Source: Diphasiastrum complanatum
Taxonomy: Eukaryota; Streptophyta; Lycopodiopsida; Lycopodiales; Lycopodiaceae
NCBI GenBank assembly: GCA_029204225.1
Contig: CM055102.1
Coordinates: forward strand, 29,673,632 to 29,737,631
DNA: 64,000 bases
Reading direction: 5' to 3'
Part shown: positions 24,972 to 38,056 of the stretch, one piece after another
Layout of the letters: every line of letters begins with the position of its first letter
Position numbering within the stretch: the first letter of the stretch is position 1
Translations under genes and position numbers: made by a program
Notes under the pieces: generated by a model
Told to the model about the DNA's origin: nothing
Database searches by the model: none
What the model saw: only the letters and a program-made list of their open reading frames with translations

Positions 24972-24983
24972 TGGTATCAGAGC
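24972..24983 (+). other. primer-binding site of element C
   Basis: TGGTATCAGAGC, one base after the LTR. The leader runs from 24984 to the gag ATG at 25087. Confidence 0.92.
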
Positions 24984-25086
24984 AGGTCATACTATCATAT
25001 TCTGACATAGCCAAGAAGCTAGCAGATCCAGGAGGCCTAGCATTCAAACTAAAACCCATCAACGAGAGAAAAGACTCGAAGAAACA

Positions 25087-26080
25087 ATGGCTTCAATCAA
25101 CAGCATGCAGAGCAAGGTCTGCACAATACTTGATTCTTCAGGATCTAACTTTCTAGCCTGGAAAGTTAAGACATCTTTGATACTCAAGGGCGAAGGACTA
25201 TTCACCTGGGTGAATGGCACATAAGAAATGCCTGCGACAACAAGCAAGGAGCTACGTGAATGGAAGGAGAAAAATGACAAGGCAGTAGCCTTGCTATCAT
25301 CTTCCATTGAAGATAGTCTCACACTTGACCTGGATACACTCTCCAAAGCTAAGGAGATGTGGGATGCATTACTCACCAGATTTCAGATGAAATCAAGAAG
25401 TCAGATCATGATGCTGGAAGATCAAATGACGAATTTGCAGTGGGATGAAAAAGACCTCACTTCTTTCGTAAGAAAGATGAAGGATCTGTTTCTGTCACTA
25501 CATAACTCTGGAGCAGAGAACGTTGTGTCAGCTGAGAAGCAGCTCACGTACCTGTTGAGAGCCTTACCCAGATCATTCCAGATGACAAGGACCCTGCTCG
25601 CAAAAGATCCCGCCATGAACCTTGAAAAGGCGATTGTCGAGATTCGAGAGGAAGTCGAGGCCAGAGAACATCTTGATCACAAAGATAGTTCTGACTAGGC
25701 CCTCTATGGAAACAAAAAAAAATTCAAAGAAGTAATTTAAGCCTAAGAGAAAGTCCAATCAGAGGTAGGATCATGACCAGCAAGCAGAGGGAACAAGCAA
25801 AGGCAACTGGAAGACCAAAGGGAGGTCGAAACAACGTGGTGCAGACAAGAAGACTTGTGTGAGATGCAGAAGAGACGGGCATACAGTAGATACCTGCAGG
25901 CTCAATCCCAAAATTGAGCGTATCCATTGCCATAAGAAGGGTCACGCAGCCATGGATTGCTTCCAGAACTCTAGAAACAAGTCAGCACAGAACAGACAGC
26001 CTTACAGCAATAGTTCATCCTATGTCAAGGAGCCTGAGAGCTCGAAAATGAGCGAAGAAAGAACGAACAAAAATTGTTCG
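25087..26080 (+). pseudogene. element C gag with zinc knuckle
   Basis: ATG at 25087 begins MASINSMQSKVCTILDSSGS. A TAA at 25222-25224 and a TAG after SSD at 25696-25698 break the frame. The UBN2-type gag continues between them (ALLSSSIEDSLTLDLDTLSK). A zinc knuckle CVRCRRDGHTVDTC (CX2CX4HX4C) lies near 25857-25900, followed by IHCHKKGHAAMDC. The knuckle packages RNA in active elements. Confidence 0.88.
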
Positions 26081-26109
26081 CCTACCTATATCTATGAAGA
26101 CGTGTGTGC

Positions 26110-28103
26110 AGCATCAACATTTGACACACAGGAGGTGATCCTAGATTCAGGAGCCACCTCACACTTTGTGACATCAAGACGAATCTATGTGGCTATGAAC
26201 TCAAAATCACACCTAGATCTCACCTAGTCACGATTGGCAAGCAAAAACATGAGTTTTTTTAGATTTTAGAAGTGCAGATCCTTCAAGATTCATAGTTCTT
26301 GGAGATGGATCTAGACATCAAGTGAACGATATTGGTTCACTATGGCTCAACACAAACGATAGAGACAGACGACTCAAAGATGTTCTGTTTGTGCCTACTC
26401 TGCAACAAGACTTGCTCTCTGTAGCAAGAATAGCAGATGCAAGGATGCGTATGACATTTTCTGACATAGCATGCAACGTGATTGATGCCAGTACCAGTAC
26501 TCTCATTGCTCAAGGCAGAAGGAAGGAGAATCTATATCATCTGAAGGTACACCTACCTGTAGATCAGGTGCATCAGACTCATGACGACTTGCCAGACACT
26601 CTGTGGCACAGAAGACTCTACCACATGAACTCAATGGCACTTTACGAAGCAAGCCATCATGGAGCGATAACAGGGGTCAACATATCGAATGCAACCAATT
26701 CGACCACCTGTGATGCATGTTTGAAAGACAAGATGTCACACACACCATTCATTAAAGACTCCTACAGAACGACAAAGATTCTGGAGCTAGTGCACTCTGA
26801 CATCTGTGGACCATTCGACGTGATCTCAGTAGGAGGTTCAAAGTATTATATAACCTTCATTGATGATTATAGCAAATTTGTCAGAGTGTATTTTATTCAA
26901 AATAAATCTAGAGCACTTGATAAATTCACAGAATATGTGAATTGGACTGAGAGATGTACAGGCAGCAAAGTGAAGCAGATCAGAACAGATCGAGGTGGTG
27001 AATACATTTCGAATCACTTCACTAACTTCTGCAATGATCCCTGAAATCATTAGGATTCAAGCCTCTGTTGGCTAATTCCAATGTATATGTCAGAGTTACA
27101 GATGGGCAAATCATCATAGCGGCTGTATATGTGGACGACACTCTAATACAAACAACTAATTGCTGAAGTAAAGGCAGACATCTCAAAACATTTCGAGATC
27201 GTAGATCTGGGAGAAGCCAGGTGTTACCTAGGCTTACAAATTGAAAGGGACTAACGAGGGAGGTAAGTTATACCTTCACCAATCCAGATACACCCATAAG
27301 ATCCTAGAGGACTTTGGGATGCTGAACTGCAAAGAAGCAAACACTCCAATGCTTGCAAAGATGGTGCTGATGAATGATGACTGTCCAAAGACTGAGGAAG
27401 AGAAAGAACAGATGCAACTCACACCTTACAGGAAGCTGATAGAATCACTGATGTACCTTGCTGACAACACACCTCCTGATATTGCTTATGCACTATTCAG
27501 GATGAGCCAATTCTACACAAATCCAGGCTCGACACATTGGAAGATTGCAAAACGAATTTTGCAATATGTTCAATTAACGAGGGATTATGGCTTGTGTTAT
27601 TGTCATGATGCAGGTTTCAGGATACTTTCCTACAGCGATGCTAGCTAGGCATCTCTCAAGGACGACTGTAAAACTGTCTCAGGAGGATGCATCATCGCAT
27701 CAGGAGCAGCAGTTCTCTGGGTCAGCAAGAAGCAGACCATTGTAGCCCAGTCATCCTATGAAGCAGAATATGTTGCAGCAGCAAAGATGACCAATGAGAT
27801 AATCTGGCTAAGGCAGTTCTTGGACGAATTGGACGAAACAAGGAATGAGCCCCTGGTCTTGCAGATGGACAAACCTCTGCAATACACCTGACGAAAGATC
27901 TTTGTTCCATTCCGGAACGAAACACATTGCAATCAAGTACCACTTGATCTGGGATCTAATCGAAAAAAAGATGCTGCAGACCACCTTCATCGGAACGAAA
28001 GACATGGTTGCTGACATCTTCACTAAAGCCCTGGACAAAGGACTCTTTGAGAGACAAAGGAGCAGTCTCAGGATCGTAAAGCTATCATGCTTTGAGAAGG
28101 ACC
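26110..28103 (+). pseudogene. element C pol with internal deletion
   Basis: Protease site VILDSGATSHFVTSR near 26140. Pre-integrase and integrase follow at 26322-27044, with the HHCC-type region (LWHRRLYHMN ... CDACLKDK), HSDICGP and RTDRGGEY giving two of the three DDE acids. The frame then stops, and the sequence jumps to the end of RT: VAVYVDD-like AAVYVDDTLI at about 27118. So the integrase glutamate and most of RT are deleted. RNase H is recognisable from 27241 to about 27860 (LSYSDAS, QSSYEAEYVAAAKM). Several stops follow. Confidence 0.9.
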
Positions 28104-29177
28104 TGAAGAAATAAAATGTTTCTAACTACAAAGCCGTGCTAGCTTTCAACCCTCAACCTGATGAAGATGTTCGCGAACACGAAAGTCAGGAGACACGAAG
28201 CACGAAAAGTTTCGCGAACACGAAAGTAAAAGAAAACGAAGACGAACGGTTTGCGAACACAAAAGTCAAAGCAAGCGAAGACGAACGGTTCGCAAACATG
28301 AAAGATTCACGAACGAGCATCTTTTGCGGTCCAGTACGAGAGAAGGCCAACGACGAAAATGAAACTTTCTCTTGCCCTCCACGCTCCAAAGAGTACCAGC
28401 GAGATCATGCAAGTACCCAAAAGTACAGATATCTGATCTGATGGTATGACATCAGCAGATACATTTTAGGTCATGGCTAATCTGCCACTCTTGTAATTCC
28501 CTAATTAGTTGTAGATGCTTAATCACTCTAATTTCAGATTTACATAGAGCGACCATACTTACTGGATGATACTTGACATATATATATCAATAGAATACAC
28601 ATACAGTGTAATGAAGTCTGATGCTAGCAAGCAATCAAGACGAAATACAGACAACAAGTCCGCCTACGTGCGAGACGAGCTCTGTGATCAGGATCCATAG
28701 AGATTCAACTGTCCGCTAGTAAAGCGAGACGATTACTTGTGAGAGAACTGAGTTTCTCCCACGCCAACGCACTGCATGGATTTGCATGCAGTGTTTGAAG
28801 AAATCAGAGAAAGATCAATATAGATGATTCTTCATGTTGTGTCTGATCTCGAGTGTAAATGCTTCTGTTGTTAATCGTGTGTCTGAGTTTTCTTGTTCTT
28901 TTTTAATTCTGCACCTTGGTTGAAACTATGTTGAATGCTGTACTAATTTTATAAACATAGATGAGCAGTGCCATACACGAATTTCAAGGACCCTAATTAT
29001 TAAAAATATTCTGGACCTTTAGAAATATGACTACTTAGAGGTTTTGGTGGTATCTTAGACCTCCTAGGCCTGAGAGTGATTCAGTTGACAGTGTCCAACG
29101 ATCGCATCTGAACTCCATCCGAGTCACAAGAGGATCGTGGTTCCTTCACAAAAGCTTCACGATACCGATTCTCAACA
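28104..29177 (+). mobile_element. 3' LTR of element C
   Basis: 1,074 bp matching 23986-24970, with the same TG start and TCTCAACA end. About 28978-29070 carries extra sequence (from ATACACGAATTTCAAGG to CTCCTAGGCCTGA) that has no counterpart in the 5' LTR. No clear polypurine tract precedes it; only GAGAAGGACC is there. Confidence 0.92.
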
Positions 29178-29200
29178 CTTCTATCTTCCTTGCCCCATCA

Positions 29201-32200
29201 AATCAACCCCACTCTGACCCTAGTACTCAAACTAAGATTAGGTTGATCCAATACATAACTCTCATACGTAAATTCTGATCAAACTTACTCCTATTCCAAT
29301 CAGAATGGAATAAGTAACCTTCGACCCTTCACTGTACTACTTTAGATAATAATTCAAATTTCAAACTTGTTCTAGTTCCAGATTGTCCACACAATCCCTA
29401 GAGAATTTCTCTTATTCAAAAAGTTCCAACTAGGTATCTTACTCTGAATCTATCCGAAATTACTTTCAGACCAAATCTCATTTCTATACAACAGTTGGTT
29501 CTCTTCCAAAAGCTATGCAACTAACAGATCCGTAGATAGAATATTATCTTATCACTTCACCCCTCCTTTTAAGGAAATTATCAATTTTCATTAAAGTTAA
29601 CTGGAAAGATGACATATGAAAATATCCAAATCCATAAAAAGTTAGTAATAAGTGCATTCCACAAAAGGATTCACTTTATTACAAACAAGACTTTCCCTTC
29701 AAATATTTTCAACCTAAGTGACAGAAACCACCATTCTATCGAAATCCATTTATGCAAAAAGAGATATTCTAGGTTTAAGAAATTGAAACACATTAACCTT
29801 AGAATTTATTTGAATTCCAAGTCTATTCACACAATTAGTAATTTATATGACATAACAGTCTTTCAGAAGAATAACTTCATGCTAGAAAGAATCATATAAA
29901 CCAATCTAATATCTGTATTTGAGAAATTACTAAGAAGTAAAGGATTAATTAAGATAGCGAGAAATAGATTTGAGAGCCTCTGATTTTGTAAATAATGACA
30001 TACCACATTGGATCTAGATTCAGCCTCAAAATTTTTCAAAATACCTCACATTTGATCAAACGGTTTTATTTTTCCCATATCGCGACTAGGTACTAAAACA
30101 CACCATTGATCATCAGATTTTTACAGTCCTAGAATCCCCTTTCCAAAATTATTGATGTCTCATACCATCATCTTTTTCTTCCAAAAAATCCTTAACCGCC
30201 TTATCTGATATTCTAGAGATCCATTGATCATCTAGTTGTCCTATAATCACTATAGGATATTATCCCTTGTTCCCAATCCATTTATTTGGATGAATGGCAT
30301 GCCTATCAGATGGATACCACAATCCCCACCTGATCTTGTAATCTAAAAAGAAAAATTAACATGGTTCAATATTACATTCTGATCCTTTCTAGTTAATGAT
30401 AAGCTTCGAATCCCTTTGGATCCAAGAGCATGAACTCTAGAGACAAGCTTCTATCAATTAACAGATCCAATGTAATCCATATATCATATTCTACTTCTAA
30501 CATCACAATTGACATCCAAAACTGCGGATAACTCAATGGTCACAAAGATATCAGTTATGACTTCAACTAAATGAATTTATCCAGAAAATTAATATCCGGT
30601 ATTAAGCAAAATTATTTACTGGGATTGCCAAAATCCTAATTGTGAAATACATTTCCCGATCACACTTACTACCTCTGATGTCCACTCTTCAAAATTTTCA
30701 ATTTCCTGAAATTCTATTTCAGCTAAGGTACTAAGAAGAGGTAACGACATTAGTAAATGTTTAAAATTAATTACTGTAGAAAAAAATCTGAAACAATTTC
30801 ATTTCTATCCTATACCTGGGCTGAATAACTGATATACCCAAAATCATTTACTAGTATGAAAACACTACTAGTTTGATCTTTTGAATATAATTCACCATAG
30901 GATTTAACTGGAAATGAAGTCCAATTTTATTAATTTCTATTATTACGATTTTTCCAATAAAATTGGATTGTTCTCTCTTTTCACTTATTGGCGTAAGAAT
31001 TACTTCGTTAAAGTTATCTATAATTAATGGAAAATAACATTTGGATTCGGGTACTTTCTACACTGTATTCACTCCAAATATTTTGTCGAATAAAGAATTA
31101 TCTCTAAATATTATGAGTTTTCCACCATTGACTATTTAACAAGTATTTCAAAAGCCTTGGTTTGTTCAATTTTAATGACCAAAATCATCAAAACCACAAT
31201 AGCCAACTGATCGGTGTTCCACTGATTTGAAAAGGAGAAAATCGAAAAAAAAAATCATAATTTAACTCCATTTACTGGGAGTACCAATACTTTAGAGTTA
31301 ATTGCTTAAATAGCATAGTACCAAGGAATTGAGTTCCTATACTAGATATATGTCTGAGAACCGTACCGTTTCGTCAAGATCGGCTTAGAAAGATTTTCTC
31401 CCAAAAACCAATTAATACAGCTTGATCATTGATACAACGATACCAAAGTTCTACAAAAAAATCTGGGCTTATGATAAGGTCTTGCACATGCATATTGTTC
31501 ATGGAGAAGAAAAAATTGATTTTCTTTTTCCAAAACTAGGAAGCAATATCCAAAACCAAGTTTACAGCATTGACTACCGAGCCCCACCAGAGTTCCACAA
31601 ACTAGGTGTGCTAGTAGCATAAATTTTCCGAATTGATTAGAAATTCCAATTTGAAACCAACTTTTAAGTTACAAAATGTCAATCCCCTATAAATCCTTGG
31701 TCAACTGGCATGTAATAAGCACCCATACCAATAGCCATAAAAGAAATAGGTTGGGCGACTTTTTACCTAATGCTAAAAGGTGAAGTTCGGGTTCTGTACT
31801 ATGGTGCTTATTAATGCGTACATAGAGGCCACCAAATACCTTACAAGATTTTCAAAAAAAATCCTAAAGGTAAAAAAATTAGCTCCCAAACCCTAACTGC
31901 ATACACGGCCGCCTACATTCAACTAGTTCGCAGACGAGTTCCCAACCTTCCAAACATGCAGCCGACTACTCCTCAGACGCCGCTCTGAGCTATTAATCCT
32001 AGTGATCCAATCCTTTCCCAAGCAAACGCATATGATCCATCAACCCAGCCTCAAAGAGGTATGGATACTCCCACTAGAACACAAAGATGCAAGTGCCTCA
32101 TGCATAAGGAGAACGAGTCTATTACAACTGCTACAGGTTTCAAGCGCACTGGCCAAGAAGGAACATACATTCATTAAGGTTGCTACTGCTGCTTGGATTT

Positions 32201-33182
32201 CAGTCTTTGCTTTACAAGTTGGATTTCATTGCAACTACGCACTACCTTCATGCAAACAGGAGCTCCATCACCTCTCGTACTAAGATCTTCCGTGAACTTT
32301 CACGACCTTTATGAATAGCATGAATAACCTTGCATAACACTGCCGGAATATATTGGCAGATGCAAGTATCAGACCACCTACATGGAAATCATTTAACAGA
32401 ATAGTTCAAGAAGAATCCTACAACAAGGAATAGTGATTTGCAAGGAGCTTATTCAAGGAGTTGGATTTTGAGATTATCCCCACTGTTATTCTCATTTTCT
32501 GGAACCCAACAGGTTTTTCCAACGCTTCTTAAGTATATCATGAGCCAGAGAATATCTAGCCTCAAGCAGGCAGAAACCTCATGAGATTCTTCCCGCAATG
32601 TTACAACACTTAGGAAATTTCTAAACTTCACATGCTGCTCAGAAGTTAGAATAACCGCAACTTCCATCTACAGTTTCTAATATGCAGTTTCTGGAGGATT
32701 TTAAACAATTACTGATCCTCAACCTGCATTCACTAGAATCATGTTAAAAATGGATAATAGTCCATATTAAGAAGATCGACTCATCATCAATTAATCAATG
32801 AACAACCCCTATATTACATGATTCAAAACATTTTGGCAAGCAGGTTATCAAACTTTACCCAAGCAAAACACAAGCTACTGCTCCATACACTAAGATCTAC
32901 ACATGCATATTTGTTCACATCATTGAAAGCTTCCTTAAGAAAACATGAAATTACATAAAGATTCACACAAATTCGCAGCATCTTTTACCCAAAAAAATCC
33001 ATGTAGAAGTGCACTCTACCATAATTTCGAAAAGTATGCTACTTATCCTAAATTTGTGTATCCAACTCCATAATCCCATTGAGAAAAATAGCACTCCCAC
33101 GTGGATGTAAATCCAAGTGCTCCTAACTTCCAATTTGATGTAGGGCTTGTCTCCATCCCATCCAAGGCCACATCTTAGTCGG
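29201..33182. other. AT-rich gene-free stretch
   Basis: About 4 kb with no open frame above 100 codons and no motif that I recognise. It could be the wrecked internal region of a minus-strand retroelement that ends at the primer-site-like sequence at 33183-33194, but I find no gag or pol signature in either strand. Confidence 0.45.
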
Positions 33183-33194
33183 GCTTTGATACCA
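33183..33194 (-). other. degenerate minus-strand primer-binding site
   Basis: GCTTTGATACCA differs by one base from the complement of the initiator tRNA-Met primer site. TGTAAAGATCC begins two bases later, as an LTR edge would. A candidate LTR would run 33196 to about 33490, where TGTAACAACCC appears. No second LTR was seen. Confidence 0.4.
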
Positions 33195-33494
33195 ATGTAA
33201 AGATCCTACGTTGGGGTATTCCCGACATATTGTAAATAAATAATATCGGCCAATAAAATGTGTTGCGAGGGCATGGCATATAGGCCCCTGGTCCAATGAG
33301 CACGCAAGTTGAGATGTAAATAGAATAATAGACTTGGGCCCCTTTGTAATTAAAATAAAACTTGAGGCCCAAAGTCAATTTTAAACTTAGAGTTTACACA
33401 TCCCAAATAAAATCATTTGTCATTGAGTTTTAGAGAGCCCAACTATAAAATCCATAGATATTTTTTCCATCTCTTCTAAGAGATAAGATGTAAC

Positions 33495-35058
33495 AACCCT
33501 CCAGCCTTTAAGTATTCTGCTTTGGCTAGCTAACAAGGTTTATACTTAATCACATAAGACTCGACATAAAATTTTGGCTAATAAATCTCTTTGGTATTCA
33601 ATTGCCAAAAACCTCTCATCTTCGCTATTCAATTAGCATGGCTTAGGGTGAAGCTAATTGATGTTTGATCTTTAGTTTCTACTCGGTTGCATGGTTTAGC
33701 TCCACAACACTCCTTTTGGTATATGGAATAGGAATATCTTAAGGATCAACACTTGGTGATTTTTACAACAAGCATGCGTAGATCGTCATTACTTTTTTTC
33801 TTGCATGTCCTCATTTGTGCGGCAATTGGACTTGAGATCCTAACCCCATGGAGGAAGTCCTACGCAGTTACTACTTATTAGAGGACCTAGAACATCATTA
33901 ATTTGATAATATACCCTCAAATAAAGATGTTGTATAACTCAATGGCAAGTTGACAAGGAATTGTTGAAAGTTACCCTATCGAAGCTTTTTTCCATTTAAA
34001 ATTTAGAAAATAGGTCAATGGGGCTAACCTTGGCATCATTCACACTCTGGTCACATATTTAGGCTTAAACTATTTTTTGCATTTTCGAACATGTCTCTCT
34101 ATTTTTAATACTTTTCACAAGAACCATATACACATATTCTTATCATGCCTTCAACTGCACATTGTTTACAATTTTTTTTAATTTATGTCCATACACTTTT
34201 TCAACAAAGTAATAATGTTGGACTATGTGTGCTTAGCTAATCAGCAGCATCTAAACCATGAAATGTAATATACAAAAATGAGCTTAAAATTGAAGTAGAG
34301 AGCATTGGAGTGCATATGTGAAGAATTGTAGTTTATGGTAAAAACATTCAGATGCTAGATTTGATTTGTTACAGTGAGAAAAAGTAAATAGCTATTTTAG
34401 CTAACCAAGCAACACAAGAAAAAAAATAAAGAAAATATATATCCATATATTTTTCTACAAAAAAAACTCTACTTTGTAGTGAAAAAAAGGCTTGTATAGT
34501 TCAATAAAAAGTCAAGTAGGTAATTACACAAAATAGATTATGGTTATGTAGAGTACTTATCCCATCAGATATTTGATTCAATTGATGTCCTCACATAATT
34601 TACTTGAAGTAGAGAATCTACCTTAAATTGTTTTTTTTAATATATTAAATAGAGCTTAATGGAATTCTAATATGGAGTATGGTAAATTTTCATATCTAGT
34701 ATTAATTTCAAATACTAAAAAAAGTCTACATAACCAATATGCCTTTGTTTTGGGTGATTGGAGAAAACAAAAAGCATAACCTCATGCATCTTATTTTAAA
34801 CCCTGACTCTTGTTAAGAACACTTGAAAATTGATCAACAACTTGGGAATGTAAAATTACATTTTGATATATAATTATCTTAAACATCCAAATTCACATAG
34901 TGCATATTTTTGTTAAATCAATGAATATCTTGACACTAGAAAAGACATTGCAATAGTAAGGTCTCCAATGTGCAATTATGTAGATTATGAAAGGACTAAC
35001 ACGTTGAGCGCACGCAATTGAAAAGAGAAATTGCCAGGAATTTTTTTTTCCTTCTTGG
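33495..35058. other. AT-rich gene-free stretch
   Basis: I see no gene, RNA or repeat family here; only A/T-rich DNA with short homopolymer runs. Confidence 0.5.
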
Positions 35059-35183
35059 TGTTAGAAAGCGTCAAGGCTATAGCCCTTGCACAACACTCTA
35101 CAAACACAAATGGACATGTAGCGCTCAGTGGTAGTAGAGCACCCCACCAGAATGGGGGAGGTCCTAGGTTCCTTGAGGAGGAG
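35059..35183 (+). repeat. tRNA-derived repeat, copy 1 (internally deleted)
   Basis: It starts TGTTAGAAAGCGTCAAGGCT and contains a box A-like TAGCGCTCAGTGGTAGTAG and GGTCCTAGGTTCC, then jumps to the 3' end CCTTGAGGAGGAG shared with copy 2. The box B half is deleted. Confidence 0.75.
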
Positions 35184-35410
35184 TGTTAGAAAGTGTAAAG
35201 GCTATAGCCCTTGCACACACTCTAGGAACACAAATGGACGGGTAGCTAAGTGGTAGAGCATCCCACCGGAATGGGGGAGGTCCTAGGTTCAAAATCCCTA
35301 GCCCAACCACACACACCAAGTGTAAAAATTTTTCACCTAGTATCAAAGCCATGGTTGTGCGTGTGGTCTAGGTAGGCAGTAGTTGAAAAGTGCTATGCCT
35401 TGAGGGGGAG
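35184..35410 (+). repeat. tRNA-derived repeat, copy 2 (longest)
   Basis: It starts TGTTAGAAAGTGTAAAGGCT. Box A TAGCTAAGTGGTAGAGCA is followed by a possible anticodon arm (CCCACCGGAATGGGGG) and box B GGTTCAAAATCC, which has a 2-bp insertion. A tRNA-unrelated tail ends TTGAGGGGGAG. The layout (5' flank, tRNA-like head, unrelated tail) is that of a SINE. Confidence 0.75.
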
Positions 35411-35587
35411 TGTTATAAAGTGTCAAAGCTATAGCCCTATCCCTTGCACAACACTCTAGAAACACAAATGGATGGGTAGCTCAGTGGTAGAGCACCCCAT
35501 TGGAATGAGTGAGGTCCTAGGTTCAATCCCTAGCCTGACCACACACACCAAGCGTAAAACCTTTTCACACTTGGGAAGGAAAAAAAA
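35411..35587 (+). repeat. tRNA-derived repeat, copy 3 (best boxes)
   Basis: It starts TGTTATAAAGTGTCAAAGCT. Box A TAGCTCAGTGGTAGAGCA is at 35477-35494 and box B GGTTCAATCC at 35520-35529, spaced as in a tRNA. The copy ends in an A-rich run at 35579-35587, as a retroposed SINE would. An aberrant anticodon arm argues against a working tRNA gene. Confidence 0.78.
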
Positions 35588-37329
<1,742 letters not shown>

Positions 37330-37800
37330 ACAATCACCATACTGGAGAAGGGAGTCACCATAATAGACACTCATCTCAATTTCTAGTACAAGAAACTATG
37401 ATAGGAGTGAGATAATGTTAAGAGCATGATACTCAACTTCCGTAGATGATAGAGCTATTGTAGGTTGTTTTTTGTTGCTCCATAAAACTATGGTTGTACC
37501 AAAATAGAACATATAATCAAATTATGGTAGATTGTCTATCATCAATGTTACTTGCCTAATCTACATCTGTATAACCTACCAGCCTTGGTATTTCATGTTG
37601 ATCACACTTCAAGCCAAAATTAAGTGTTCAACGATTGTACCTAAGAATATATTTGACAAAAATACAATGAGTTTGTATAATATATTGCATGAACTGACTT
37701 ACAACAATAACAACATATGCAATTTCAGGTCATGTGTGTGTGACAAGTATATTAAACTACCCACCAATTGCTTGTACAAATAACTATTCACGTTCTCATA
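37330..37800 (-). pseudogene. minus-strand copia RT/RNase H relic
   Basis: On the minus strand the translation shows PEIAYVVIVVSQFMQ (RT end) near 37700, then GYTDVD with a stop where Trp is expected, then IDDRQST, and finally TIVLWSNKKQPTIALSSTEV near 37440. These match in order the copia segment between RT and RNase H. Stops and frameshifts show an old fragment that is not visible as one open frame. 37801-38056 holds nothing I recognise. Confidence 0.85.
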
Positions 37801-38056
37801 TTATTGCATCATGCCAAACCTTTGACTCTAATGCATCTTGCACACAAGAAGACTCATCAAGGAGATTGAAGATCTCCTTGGAGTCTTGGATTGAGAAAGC
37901 TCCTCCTCAAGCCACAGCCCCTCTCCATCATTCTTTTGAAGAATAGGTAGTGGATGCTTGCGAATCCACTCTCTCTCCTCCATAAAAATTTGTTGGTGGG
38001 GATGTTGTTGTTGGTAACTTTCATGCTCAAGATTGGATCATCATTTGGAACACGAA

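Larger units (their letters stand above)
23986..29177 (+). mobile_element. copia element C, two LTRs, target duplication CTTCT
   Basis: 5' LTR 23986-24970, primer site 24972-24983, gag from 25087, pol to 28103, 3' LTR 28104-29177. CTTCT occurs at 23981-23985 and 29178-29182, exactly flanking the element, and the outer sequence on both sides joins into one element A LTR. C has intact ends but a large internal deletion in integrase/RT, so it is non-autonomous. Confidence 0.95.
15808..29200 (+). mobile_element. copia element A, host of two nested insertions
   Basis: Element A survives as three pieces: pol 15808-16711, pol 22363-22890 plus polypurine tract, and its 3' LTR 22901-23985 + 29183-29200. 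Composite B sits in pol and element C sits in the LTR. When B and one copy of its 5-bp target duplication are removed, the RNase H reading frame resumes exactly in phase, which ties the two pol pieces together. The 5' LTR, gag, protease and integrase are absent, so A was truncated at its 5' end. A is the oldest layer here. Confidence 0.88.
22901..29200 (+). mobile_element. 3' LTR of element A, split by element C
   Basis: The LTR runs 22901-23985 and resumes at 29183-29200, about 1.1 kb in all. It starts TGTTGAAAATTAAG after the polypurine tract and ends CATCA. It aligns along its length with the LTR at 38057-39403. A TATA box, TATAAATA, is at 23408-23415, and a similar one is in the other copy. 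This copy lacks about 290 bp that the other copy carries after TTTAGAACAA. Confidence 0.9.

Noticed and set aside
16712-28103. CRISPR-like array from the repeated GAACGGTTCGCGAA blocks
   Set aside because: The repeats are irregular, without constant spacers, and lie in LTRs.
35477-35529. A functional tRNA gene in the third tRNA-like copy
   Set aside because: The anticodon arm does not fold properly and the copy sits in a tandem repeat with non-tRNA flanks.
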